Origin: Candidatus Heimdallarchaeota archaeon
Lineage (GTDB): Archaea > Asgardarchaeota > Heimdallarchaeia > Heimdallarchaeales > Heimdallarchaeaceae
Reading direction: 5' to 3'
NCBI GenBank assembly: GCA_030628305.1
Contig: DAOVRE010000038.1
Span: 1-9,748, forward strand
Length of the DNA: 9,748 nucleotides
The translations under genes were made by a program, and so were the position numbers. Of this stretch, positions 1 to 6,445 are shown piece by piece. The stretch's first letter is position 1. Each line of letters begins with the position of its first letter. Below the pieces are notes generated by a model. The model ran no database searches and had not been told where the DNA came from. It saw nothing but the letters and a program-made list of their open reading frames with translations.

Positions 1-151
1 CATAAACTCTATTACTTGGGACGTAAGCTGAGGGGATAAAGTCTAATGTTATTTCGACTTTATTATCGCCCTGTTTAGCAGATGTTAATGCAACGGCACT
101 AACAGTTGAAACTACAAAAAGGAATATAAAAATTAGTCCTTTTTTATTCAT
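1..151 (-). CDS. Secreted protein of unknown function, N-terminal fragment (cut by window edge)
   Basis: Fifty residues are readable from an ATG at 151 before the window ends. They begin MNKKG, followed by a hydrophobic stretch (about residues 6-22, LIFIFLFVVSTVSAVAL) and then a polar, charged segment. This is the layout of a Sec signal peptide: a short lysine-rich n-region, an h-region and small residues (S-A, T-S-A) near a possible cleavage point around residues 19-25. The remainder (VEITLDFIP...) looks like the start of a beta-rich exported domain, but too little is present to name a family. The start is supported by an AAGGTGA Shine-Dalgarno site 7 nt upstream, with an inverted repeat and a TATA-like box further up. 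An N-terminal membrane anchor instead of a cleaved signal is possible. Confidence 0.7.
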   Translation of the reverse strand, partial: MNKKGLIFIFLFVVSTVSAVALTSAKQGDNKVEITLDFIPSAYVPSNRVY

Positions 152-158
152 TTTTTAT

Positions 159-165
159 TCACCTT
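159..165 (-). promoter_or_regulatory. Shine-Dalgarno site of the secreted-protein gene
   Basis: On the minus strand it reads AAGGTGA, a strong match to the archaeal anti-Shine-Dalgarno complement, and ends 7 nt before the ATG at 151. Its first three bases lie inside the right-hand arm of the adjacent inverted repeat, so a hairpin there could compete with ribosome binding. Confidence 0.6.
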
Positions 166-181
166 ACTTACATTAAGTAAG
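163..181. repeat. Perfect 8-bp inverted repeat, candidate operator or leader hairpin
   Basis: The arms CTTACTTA (163-170) and TAAGTAAG (174-181) are perfect reverse complements separated by 3 nt. The repeat begins 11 nt upstream of the secreted-protein start codon and about 25-30 bp downstream of a TATA-like box, so it falls at or just after the expected transcription start. Repressor-binding dyads are common at that position in archaea. The arms are A/T-rich and low in complexity, so chance is possible. Confidence 0.45.
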
Positions 182-203
182 TTAAGTGCTTCTTTCAAAC
201 CAT

Positions 204-214
204 GATATAAAAAC
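204..214 (-). promoter_or_regulatory. TATA-like element for the secreted-protein gene
   Basis: On the minus strand it reads GTTTTTATATC, resembling an archaeal TATA box. The predicted start about 25 bp downstream falls near position 184, giving a leader of about 30 nt that contains the inverted repeat and the Shine-Dalgarno site. The background is A/T-rich, so the call rests on spacing as much as sequence. Confidence 0.4.
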
Positions 215-322
215 ATTATGCCTAAAGCTTATCACTCTACTGTTAGAACAAATGAAGGTTTAAAATAATCCAAAACAGATTTTTTCTTCTTTGTGCGTAA
301 ATTGACCTTAAGAGTAAGTTTC

Positions 323-1054
323 TCATATATTCTCAAGTGAGTTTTTTACGTCTTTCAATGTTTTAGTTACTTCGTTCACTTTATTTTCTAAATCTTCAAC
401 GAGAGAAATTATATGAGAAATTTTTTCTTTGTCACTCATTTCTCTGTCATTTTGTACTTCAACTTCTTCTTCTTGCTTTACATGTTCGTTATTAAAAGCA
501 GCTTCATCTGTATCTTCACCTATTATCAGATTCTTACTCATGTGTTCAAAGAGTTCTATAATATTTTCTCCAGTCAGAGCAGATGTTTCATAAGTTTTCA
601 CTGGGAATTTTACGATTTCATCAAACTTCCTTACTATTTTGTTCACATCTTCTTGTGTTACCTCTACGTCATCTGTAAGATCTATTTTGTTCCCTATCAG
701 GTAAATTTTTCTCAAGGAGTTTTTGGCAAATTTTACAGCTTCTTCTCCCCACTTCAAGCAGTTCTCCAATGAAGAAGGGTTTGTCACATCAAAAACAATT
801 AGAGCACACTTGCACCCATGATAGAAAGAAGATCTCATTCCATGGAAAATTGATTGTCCTGCTAAATCCCATATAGTCAATAGTACTAATTCCCCTTCTA
901 CGTTTACTTTCTGTGCTGCAAAATCTGCTCCAAGAGTTTTCAGATAATCAGCCCTGAAAGATTTTCCCATGTATTTCCTTCTAATAGATGTTTTCCCTAC
1001 CTCGGGATCACCTATTAAGACTATTTTATAAGCTCGTTTAGGTTCAATTGACAT
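323..1054 (-). CDS. Ras/Rab/Arf-superfamily small GTPase with C-terminal coiled coil
   Basis: A 243-residue GTP-binding switch protein. All G motifs are intact: P-loop GDPEVGKT (residues 15-22), switch I threonine T40 in LKTLGADF, G3 WDLAGQ (62-67) with the catalytic-type glutamine Q67, G4 NKID (122-125) and G5 TSAL (157-160). It should therefore bind Mg-GTP and probably hydrolyse it. The G domain ends near residue 176 and is followed by an acidic linker. The last 28 residues (216-243) form four consecutive heptads with V/L and L/V/I at the two core positions, a clear coiled coil. There is no C-terminal cysteine motif, so classical prenylation is not expected; the coiled coil may mediate oligomerisation or partner binding. 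Such Ras-like GTPases are expanded in Asgard archaea. It lies 84 bp downstream of the M20 gene. The effector is unknown. Confidence 0.93.
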   Translation of the reverse strand: MSIEPKRAYKIVLIGDPEVGKTSIRRKYMGKSFRADYLKTLGADFAAQKVNVEGELVLLTIWDLAGQSIFHGMRSSFYHGCKCALIVFDVTNPSSLENCLKWGEEAVKFAKNSLRKIYLIGNKIDLTDDVEVTQEDVNKIVRKFDEIVKFPVKTYETSALTGENIIELFEHMSKNLIIGEDTDEAAFNNEHVKQEEEVEVQNDREMSDKEKISHIISLVEDLENKVNEVTKTLKDVKNSLENI

Positions 1055-1138
1055 TTTTATCCCTATGCTGACTCTATATTACTATGTTTTATCTCTTTTG
1101 CTTTTTCTTTAATAATAATGTTCATCCAACGATTTTAT

Positions 1139-2458
1139 TTACTTATTTGTTAACTCCATAAACAGTTTTTGGTAAAATGTTCTTGCAATTTCTAGGCTAG
1201 ATATCTCTATAAATTCATTTGATCCATGGACATTGCCTCCCAAGGGGCCGAATTCTAACGTTGGTATACCAAGGTAACTAAACCACCTACTATCAGTTGC
1301 GCCACCCATTTCAATCGGTACTGGAGATAGCTTCATTTCTTTTGCTACCTTCATGCTTTTTTGGATCAGAATAGAACCCTTTGGTGTTTCAACTGGTCCT
1401 ATGCTCCCCTTGATGTTTATTTTCGTTTTTATTTTTGAAGTGACAACAAAATTTCTAAAATAATTTTCTACATCTGTGTTGTTATTACTCATAATCCGCA
1501 AATCCATATAACATACATGTGTCTCCTTCTCATTTTTGTAATAGTTGAATGTTAAATTTATGCCATAATCACTAGGTGCGGAGGGTATATCGACATTTTT
1601 AAATTTTGTAACAGAATAGATGAAATTTGTCAAGTTCTCATCGTACGTACATACTTCTAAAGACCCTTCATCAGGTATAATATATTCCATAGAAATTTCT
1701 GAAGGAAGAACATTGTTTTTGACAAAATTGCCTTCCATTTTGCTTACAAAAAAGTTGTTTTCTCTTACAAAATCAGACGCTGCATCAACACAATGGATAT
1801 CTAGATCTCTCATAAAATATGCTGCATGCATTGTTCGATTACCAGCTATTTCGGTCTTGAAAGTTTTTGTCTCCTTTCTTCCTTTAATTCTTCTTTTTAT
1901 TTCAGGCATGCTTAGATTTATTGCATATGAATTTCTTCGTCTGTTTACAATTTGCAGACCAATAGCATCTCCATTGATTATATAATCTGGCACAATATCA
2001 TTTTCTTTAAAAATTTCCATTAGATTTCCTGCCCCATACTTCCCTCCAGATTCTTCATCTAGATTTATAGCATAAACAACAGAACACTTGCTTTCCTCTT
2101 TAAAATATTCTGCTAAACTCAACATAATTGAAACTGCGCCTTTCATGTCAGCTGACCCACGCCCATATGCTTTATCTCCCTCTATTTTTAATGAGAAGGG
2201 GTCTGTCTTCCAACCTGGACCAGCAGGAACAACGTCGCAATGTCCTATGAAAAGAATAGTTGGAGCATCTCGTTTAATATAAGAAACCAAGCTCCAGTAG
2301 TTATTTTTCTCAAATAGAATACTTTCATATCCTAGAGGGTGCAATAATTCATCATTTATGTAATCCAGAATATCTTTGTTTGGCAATACTTTCTCTGTTG
2401 GGTTATTAGATGTATCAAAACTTACTAGTTTGTGTAAAATTTCTAAAGGTTCTAGCAT
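1139..2458 (-). CDS. M20-family metallopeptidase/deacylase (ArgE/DapE/carboxypeptidase type)
   Basis: This 439-residue protein has the full di-zinc active site of the M20 family: H73 and D75 in GHCDVVP, bridging D104 in GRGSADMKG, the general base and ligand pair E135-E136 in DEESGG, D164 in NGDAIG, and the late ligand H411 in GGNVHGSNEF. A lid-domain histidine, H211 in NRTMHAAYF, sits where family members place the residue that completes the active site across the dimer. GGATDSRWF before the C-terminal histidine is also typical. Members hydrolyse amide bonds of acyl-amino acids or small peptides in the cytoplasm; no signal peptide is seen. The substrate (acetyl-ornithine, succinyl-diaminopimelate or a dipeptide) cannot be decided, and no arginine or lysine biosynthesis genes are nearby. 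It is somewhat longer than typical DapE proteins (about 375 residues), mainly in the lid region. Confidence 0.9.
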   Translation of the reverse strand: MLEPLEILHKLVSFDTSNNPTEKVLPNKDILDYINDELLHPLGYESILFEKNNYWSLVSYIKRDAPTILFIGHCDVVPAGPGWKTDPFSLKIEGDKAYGRGSADMKGAVSIMLSLAEYFKEESKCSVVYAINLDEESGGKYGAGNLMEIFKENDIVPDYIINGDAIGLQIVNRRRNSYAINLSMPEIKRRIKGRKETKTFKTEIAGNRTMHAAYFMRDLDIHCVDAASDFVRENNFFVSKMEGNFVKNNVLPSEISMEYIIPDEGSLEVCTYDENLTNFIYSVTKFKNVDIPSAPSDYGINLTFNYYKNEKETHVCYMDLRIMSNNNTDVENYFRNFVVTSKIKTKINIKGSIGPVETPKGSILIQKSMKVAKEMKLSPVPIEMGGATDSRWFSYLGIPTLEFGPLGGNVHGSNEFIEISSLEIARTFYQKLFMELTNK

Positions 2459-2533
2459 TTTATCTTAGTCCGTAACGTAGTTTCGTTATATTACATTAAG
2501 CGTTTTTGAATATTTTGTATTCTTTTACTGTTT

Positions 2534-2551
2534 GAAAAAGAAATAAGAAAA
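2534..2551 (-). terminator. T-rich tract after the pilin gene, candidate archaeal terminator
   Basis: On the minus strand it reads TTTTCTTATTTCTTTTTC, with 14 T in 18 nt, starting 7 nt after the TAG stop of the pilin-like gene. There is no hairpin, which fits archaeal intrinsic termination. If used, it separates the pilin transcript from the M20 gene. Confidence 0.45.
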
Positions 2552-2558
2552 CGTACTG

Positions 2559-3128
2559 CTAAGTGATTGTAAGTAGTCCACTTTGATAGAATGAAGTGAG
2601 TGTTTGAATTCTTGCACCCAAATCTGATATGTATGTATAGTTTACAACAATATATACTAAAGAACCATCTTCAAGTTCTCCATCATTTATACTCAAATCG
2701 CTAGCTTGAATATCAAAAGAGGCGTTAATAGACCCATAAGGGAGAGCATATCCTGAAAATTCAGCTTTCCAGTTTTGAAGTGTATCAATTATTATCCAAG
2801 GGTTAATACTGTCGATTGTAATTCCCGTCGGTAAAATAAGATCAATATCATTGATGTATATCGTAGGTGAATCTACATCTAATGAAAGGTAGAGAGAGAT
2901 TTTATCGAATAACGTATCAAGATCAGTATCCTCATTACTTATTAGAGCTAGAGTAAGATGAACGTCCTTTGCTGTTACATCATCGGTATCCCAGGGGAGA
3001 TCTGCAACATCTATGTTTAAAATAACAACTCCCACAATTGCACTTGCTCCAACTACAAGAGAGATGATTATCACTACAGCCAAAACTTCCGAAACAGCTC
3101 TTTTCGATTTTCGTAGTTTTTTAAACAT
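2559..3128 (-). CDS. Archaeal type IV pilin-like protein with prepilin signal
   Basis: A 189-residue protein starting with a short lysine/arginine-rich segment, MFKKLRKSKR, then AVSEV and a long hydrophobic helix (about residues 15-37). This matches the class III signal of archaeal pilins and related surface subunits, where a prepilin peptidase (PibD/FlaK type) would cut after R10, leaving a mature N-terminus starting AVS. The helix would form the filament core or a membrane anchor. The outer domain (about 40-189) alternates hydrophobic and polar residues like a beta-sandwich and carries sequons N135-A-S and N163-Y-T. I chose the ATG at 3128: a GTG three codons upstream (3135-3137) is part of the GTGAT Shine-Dalgarno motif. 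It has its own TATA-like box and a T-tract terminator, and follows the GT-C-like gene by 86 bp. No assembly ATPase or platform gene is in view, so the filament type is unknown. Confidence 0.8.
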   Translation of the reverse strand: MFKKLRKSKRAVSEVLAVVIIISLVVGASAIVGVVILNIDVADLPWDTDDVTAKDVHLTLALISNEDTDLDTLFDKISLYLSLDVDSPTIYINDIDLILPTGITIDSINPWIIIDTLQNWKAEFSGYALPYGSINASFDIQASDLSINDGELEDGSLVYIVVNYTYISDLGARIQTLTSFYQSGLLTIT

Positions 3129-3132
3129 TGAT

Positions 3133-3137
3133 ATCAC
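3133..3137 (-). promoter_or_regulatory. Shine-Dalgarno site deciding the pilin start
   Basis: GTGAT on the minus strand ends 4 nt before the ATG at 3128 and matches the 3' part of the archaeal consensus GGAGGTGAT. Its GTG is in frame and mimics a start codon, but using it would leave that start without a ribosome-binding site. Confidence 0.5.
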
Positions 3138-3170
3138 TTTATAGATACTGAAAATAATATGTGAATTAGA

Positions 3171-3180
3171 GTTTATAAAG
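3171..3180 (-). promoter_or_regulatory. TATA-like promoter of the pilin gene
   Basis: The minus strand reads CTTTATAAAC, a good archaeal TATA match preceded by a purine/A-rich stretch that could serve as a BRE. A start about 25 bp downstream (near 3150) gives a leader of about 20 nt containing the GTGAT site. It lies in the 86-bp gap after the membrane-protein gene, so the pilin can be transcribed independently. Confidence 0.55.
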
Positions 3181-3214
3181 GATTTTCTGCCGGTTTGTCT
3201 TTATTTCAAATGAA

Positions 3215-4843
3215 TCAATCTTTAAGTTCTAGTTTTGATCGATAGAATATTTTCTTGAAAAGTTGAGTAATATTCTGGAAAATTGAAATTACGTCCTCTT
3301 TTAACATTTTATAACTTTTAGTTTCAAATAAGCTTTTGAATATCGAAGGGGGAAAAAGAACACTTACAACAGCAAAGAAAATTAGCAAATATAAGGGGTG
3401 CAAGAATCGTGATTTTGTTATTATAATGAAGTTGAAGTAATAGAATAAAGCTGTTAATCCTAGAAATAGAACGTAAAATAATGATTCTTGAAGCACTGTA
3501 TTCCAATTTTTCTGAGTCTTTTCTTTGTTTTTCTTACCTTTCAAACCTTTGTTGACTTCAGATATGAGGTCTTTTCTTAATTTCTTAATTACAAAACAGA
3601 TGAATTTGTCTAAATATAATATTATTATTAATACAATAAATGGTGTAAAGAAGGCGTCGTAATACTTGTAAACACCTCTAGAAAGAAATGTATGAGAGAT
3701 AAGAATCATCCAAGTAGTATGTAATGTGAACAAGGATTCATCGTTACCAATTTCCTTTCCTCTGAAATACGTGATTAATAAAGTGATCACATAAATTAGT
3801 AGAAACGGTATCATATAATCGTTAATTACTTTGTAAAATTGTGCGAGTGATTCGCTTCCAAGATATAGAAAAGTGTGCGCTAATGTAACAGTACTTCCTC
3901 GATATGCATCATCCAAACTTAATATGGCTAAAGGTTTTCCAGGACCAAAAAGCTTTGCAAAATATCCGTACGGAGATACAAACATCCAAGGAAGAGAGAT
4001 GATGAAAGAAGTTAGCAAGAAGGTAAGAAGAAAATCAACTAGAGCTGTTCTCAAATCTTTCTTTTTCCATATTATCAAAAACCAAGGAGCTAAAAGGAAT
4101 AGTGGCATTTGCTTCGATAACCAAGCAATTGTAAGCATAAAGGCGGTTATTTTGTACCTCTCTCTCATAAATAGAAGAAAAGCAATCATTGTAAACAAGG
4201 TCATTTGAGGGATGTTGAGATAAATACTATCCACATAAAGAAGATTGATCGGCATCAGCATTAACGAAAAGGCACCCAAAAACCCAACAATATGTTTTTT
4301 CACTTTTTTCTCTTTAAATGCTTTCAGAGAGATAATAATTAAATAAAGCATAACTACGCATAGTGAATCAAATGCAATGTGTGTCCATTTCACTGATTCT
4401 GAGACAAGGAGAGATCTACTCATATTAGGATTGAATAAACTAACAACTAAGGAAATAAGATATAATCCATAGATGAAAATCGGTCCATAAGCATATCCGT
4501 CCAAAGGACCTTCTCCTCCCGCATATGGGTTCCAGTTAAGATATCGGAAATTGTAGAGATATGGTTCATAATAATAAGATGCATCAATATAAGCTTCGAT
4601 TTCCCAGACTTCAATTAATACATCAGTTTCATCGTAAAACATCCAGAAGAATCCAAAATCTCGACTTGAATCATGTTGTTCCCAATATGCATTTGATGCA
4701 ATATTCTTAAGTATTAATGATAGGGAGAATAAGAAAAGGCAAATTGCCATAATAATCGAAACTTGTATTATGAGCTTCTTTTTCTGTTCCTTATTCGTGT
4801 TGAGTCGATTCCTTAGTTCTGATATATTCCCAGATTCCATCAT
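3215..4843 (-). CDS. Polytopic membrane protein, probable GT-C-fold glycosyltransferase
   Basis: A 542-residue integral membrane protein with one N-terminal helix (about residues 24-47), a long hydrophilic loop (about 50-117) and roughly ten or more further hydrophobic segments. The loop contains acidic and aromatic residues (ID-ASYYYEPYLYN, about 86-98) followed by DGYAYGPIFIYG leading into the next helix. This resembles the first external loop and Y-x-P/G-P turn of GT-C enzymes, which use lipid-phosphate sugars as donors and carry catalytic acidic residues there. SKQMPLFLLAPW and SRGVYKYYDAFFTPF resemble later conserved K-Q-P and late-helix motifs of that fold. A lysine-rich cytoplasmic loop lies near residues 425-450. 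Two ATGs are adjacent (4843 and 4840); a GTGAT motif 2 nt before the first supports either. The GT-C assignment rests on layout and short motifs; a different polytopic membrane protein is possible. The pilin gene follows it by 86 bp. Confidence 0.6.
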   Translation of the reverse strand: MMESGNISELRNRLNTNKEQKKKLIIQVSIIMAICLFLFSLSLILKNIASNAYWEQHDSSRDFGFFWMFYDETDVLIEVWEIEAYIDASYYYEPYLYNFRYLNWNPYAGGEGPLDGYAYGPIFIYGLYLISLVVSLFNPNMSRSLLVSESVKWTHIAFDSLCVVMLYLIIISLKAFKEKKVKKHIVGFLGAFSLMLMPINLLYVDSIYLNIPQMTLFTMIAFLLFMRERYKITAFMLTIAWLSKQMPLFLLAPWFLIIWKKKDLRTALVDFLLTFLLTSFIISLPWMFVSPYGYFAKLFGPGKPLAILSLDDAYRGSTVTLAHTFLYLGSESLAQFYKVINDYMIPFLLIYVITLLITYFRGKEIGNDESLFTLHTTWMILISHTFLSRGVYKYYDAFFTPFIVLIIILYLDKFICFVIKKLRKDLISEVNKGLKGKKNKEKTQKNWNTVLQESLFYVLFLGLTALFYYFNFIIITKSRFLHPLYLLIFFAVVSVLFPPSIFKSLFETKSYKMLKEDVISIFQNITQLFKKIFYRSKLELKD

Positions 4844-4920
4844 TAATCACAACAATTTTCTCTCAACAAGTATTCCAATTCATTGAAAATTAATAAGTTT
4901 AATGAATAAATCGGTTATCA

Positions 4921-5826
4921 TTATTTTATCTCATCAGAATATTCAGTTTTTATTATCTGGTACCACTGTCTAACTGTATTGGCAAAATTTTCAAACGCAG
5001 CAAGAACATTTTCACTCTCCGTACATGAAATAAACTCCGATAGTACTATTGTGCCATATTCTTTCTCTAAAGATTGTCTAAAGGGTTCAACTTCTTTTGC
5101 TAAGGATGCAAGTTCATCTTCATTTTGCAAATCAATTTTATTGCCGAGAATCATTATTGGGGGACACAAGTCATATGTATACACATCTAGAAATGTATCT
5201 AGCCAATCTTGTATTTTTTCAAAGGTTGAAGGTTTGGTTACATCATATACTAAGATTACACCAAAACAAGCTTTTGCGTACAACCAATGCGGAGATCCCG
5301 GAAGTATATCTAGAATAACACTCTCGAAATCTATATTGAACATCTCTGAAGCGCGGACAATCTTCCCAAAAAATACACCAGGAGCAGGTTGATTTGGTGT
5401 TTCTCCTGACAAAGCATATACAAATGATTGTTTTCCAACTCTTTCTTCACCTAAAAGAATTATTCTTGCAGAAAATGATTGTATTATTCCTCCCTTTGGT
5501 TTCGCCTGAGGGATGACGAGTATTCTCGAAACGTCTAGAGCTCCCGCTCCTTCCTCCCAAGAAAGCTCGCTATGACTTGGAACGGTATACAAATACCACT
5601 TCCAAAACGAATCATGAATCTTGTCAAGACAAGACCGAATCAGTTCATGGGCAAAAAATATTCTTTTTCCTTCTTTTAAAAAACCTGTTCGGTCATTCTG
5701 TTGAAAAAAATAATCCTTAACTTGGTCAGACGATAAATTTATATTATTGGCTAGTTTCTCTTCATTCAAGTACGAATTGCCAAATAGATGATCATCTAGA
5801 ATTTCAAGTAATTCCTCTTTCTGCAT
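4921..5826 (-). CDS. Putative winged-helix domain fused to a degenerate Ras-like GTPase domain
   Basis: A 301-residue protein. Residues 1-110 look helical with a winged-helix pattern (LNEEKLANNINLSSDQV, then a turn and GFLKEGKRIFF as a wing), followed by helices. Residues 118-295 are a Ras-like G domain: beta-1 ARIILLGEERVGKQS (120-134), beta-4 GVILVYDVTKPSTF (189-202) and an intact G4 NKID (229-232). Several Mg/gamma-phosphate contacts are changed: the P-loop is GKQS, with Q133 replacing the Mg-binding T/S; the switch I threonine is absent (APGVFFG, 148-154); and G3 reads DILPGS (173-178), with disturbed D-x-x-G spacing and no catalytic glutamine. G5 is SCT (267-269). It may be a pseudo-GTPase or an unusual nucleotide binder. 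The ATG at 5826 is preferred because GGATTGAT sits 7 nt upstream; a TTG at 5838 is in frame but poorly placed. The role of the N-terminal domain is unknown. Confidence 0.8.
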   Translation of the reverse strand: MQKEELLEILDDHLFGNSYLNEEKLANNINLSSDQVKDYFFQQNDRTGFLKEGKRIFFAHELIRSCLDKIHDSFWKWYLYTVPSHSELSWEEGAGALDVSRILVIPQAKPKGGIIQSFSARIILLGEERVGKQSFVYALSGETPNQPAPGVFFGKIVRASEMFNIDFESVILDILPGSPHWLYAKACFGVILVYDVTKPSTFEKIQDWLDTFLDVYTYDLCPPIMILGNKIDLQNEDELASLAKEVEPFRQSLEKEYGTIVLSEFISCTESENVLAAFENFANTVRQWYQIIKTEYSDEIK

Positions 5827-5833
5827 ATAAATA

Positions 5834-5841
5834 ATCAATCC
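5834..5841 (-). promoter_or_regulatory. Shine-Dalgarno site deciding the start of the GTPase-fusion gene
   Basis: GGATTGAT on the minus strand ends 7 nt before the ATG at 5826. It overlaps the in-frame TTG (5836-5838), which would otherwise lengthen the protein by four residues and have no correctly spaced ribosome-binding site. Confidence 0.45.
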
Positions 5842-5876
5842 TTTTGTAAGGCATTTAGAGAATAATGCTATGTTTA

Positions 5877-5902
5877 CAAAAAAGAAAATATAATATTAAA
5901 AT
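5877..5902 (-). promoter_or_regulatory. A/T-rich tract: possible TATA box of the GTPase fusion and/or terminator of the upstream gene
   Basis: On the minus strand this runs ATTTTAATATTATATTTT followed by CTTTTTTG. The first part could act as a TATA element for the gene starting at 5826, with a start near 5870; the T-run could end the transcript of the 138-residue gene that stops at 5915. The sequence alone does not separate these roles. Confidence 0.35.
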
Positions 5903-5914
5903 CTGCTTGTATTC

Positions 5915-6331
5915 CTAGTGAGACTTGGGAGAAGGAATTGTTTTGAAGCGTGAATATGATTTTTTAGCTGATTTAAATGAACTTTGTAGTAAACCAATTT
6001 CTTCATTATTTAGACCTGCTTTTCTCAATTCTTCTAAGAAACTATCAGGAGCAATCATGAATCTTCTCCAATTGCCTTCTCCACGCAATAATGTTTCCAT
6101 CTTCCTCCGCATGTTGAAAAGATATGGACGATTTTTAAAATGGATGAGAGCTTTTCTGATTTCGCCTCTTACAATTTCAGCATCTTCAAGAGGAGCCCTT
6201 GTTTCATTGTCTTCTAAGAAATGTGTTATTTCTTTCAATATCTGGGGCTCAATCTCTTCTGTAGATGGGAATATACTATTCAATGCAATATCAATGAATT
6301 CATCAACATCATCATATTCACTAGCTATCAT
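5915..6331 (-). CDS. Small predicted helical protein of unknown function
   Basis: I do not recognise this 138-residue protein. The N-terminal half is acidic (EYDDVDEFIDIAL, then an E/D-rich stretch to about residue 60); the C-terminal half is basic (RRKMETLLRGEGNWRRF around 75-90 and KSAKKSYSRFK near 120-130). It looks mainly helical with no membrane segment and no cysteine. The ATG at 6331 is directly preceded by an in-frame TTG; a weak AAGGAT motif lies 14 nt before the ATG, or 11 nt before the TTG, so the start is uncertain by one residue. It is followed 88 bp later by the winged-helix/GTPase fusion in the same orientation, so a partnership is conceivable. An opposite-strand reading frame of similar length overlaps it but is serine-rich and lacks a convincing start, so I prefer this strand. 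Confidence 0.6.
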   Translation of the reverse strand: MIASEYDDVDEFIDIALNSIFPSTEEIEPQILKEITHFLEDNETRAPLEDAEIVRGEIRKALIHFKNRPYLFNMRRKMETLLRGEGNWRRFMIAPDSFLEELRKAGLNNEEIGLLQSSFKSAKKSYSRFKTIPSPKSH

Positions 6332-6445
6332 CAAAGAAAGTTTCTATCCTTCAATCATAAGACCACATGAGACTGAGATATGATTGTAGACTTATACCGG
6401 GTATTACACTTTGATGAAAATGGAGATAATTTACACAAAGATTCA

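Noticed and set aside
413..772. Plus-strand reading frame inside the canonical GTPase gene
   Set aside because: It is F/Y/I-rich as expected for the antisense of an A/T-rich lysine/glutamate-rich gene, and the GTPase on the other strand has all its motifs.
1055..1138. Possible operon linkage of the M20 gene and the small GTPase, or a GTPase promoter in this gap
   Set aside because: The 84-bp gap has neither a convincing TATA box nor a T-tract terminator, so neither model can be supported.
2473..2488. Inverted repeat TAACG...CGTTA upstream of the M20 gene
   Set aside because: The arms are 5 bp with a 6-nt spacer and there is no well-placed TATA element, so this is not distinguishable from chance.
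3873..4208. Plus-strand 111-residue reading frame within the GT-C-like gene
   Set aside because: It is antisense to transmembrane segments, has no start signals and no recognisable domain.
5925..6383. Plus-strand reading frame of 152 residues opposite the 138-residue gene
   Set aside because: It is slightly longer than the minus-strand frame but serine-rich, with no plausible promoter or Shine-Dalgarno site at its TTG start. The minus-strand product has normal charge patterning and follows the direction of its neighbours.
6394..6404. Palindrome ATACC-G-GGTAT upstream of the 138-residue gene
   Set aside because: Only 5-bp arms, a single copy, and no clear promoter around it. Such a short palindrome is likely by chance.
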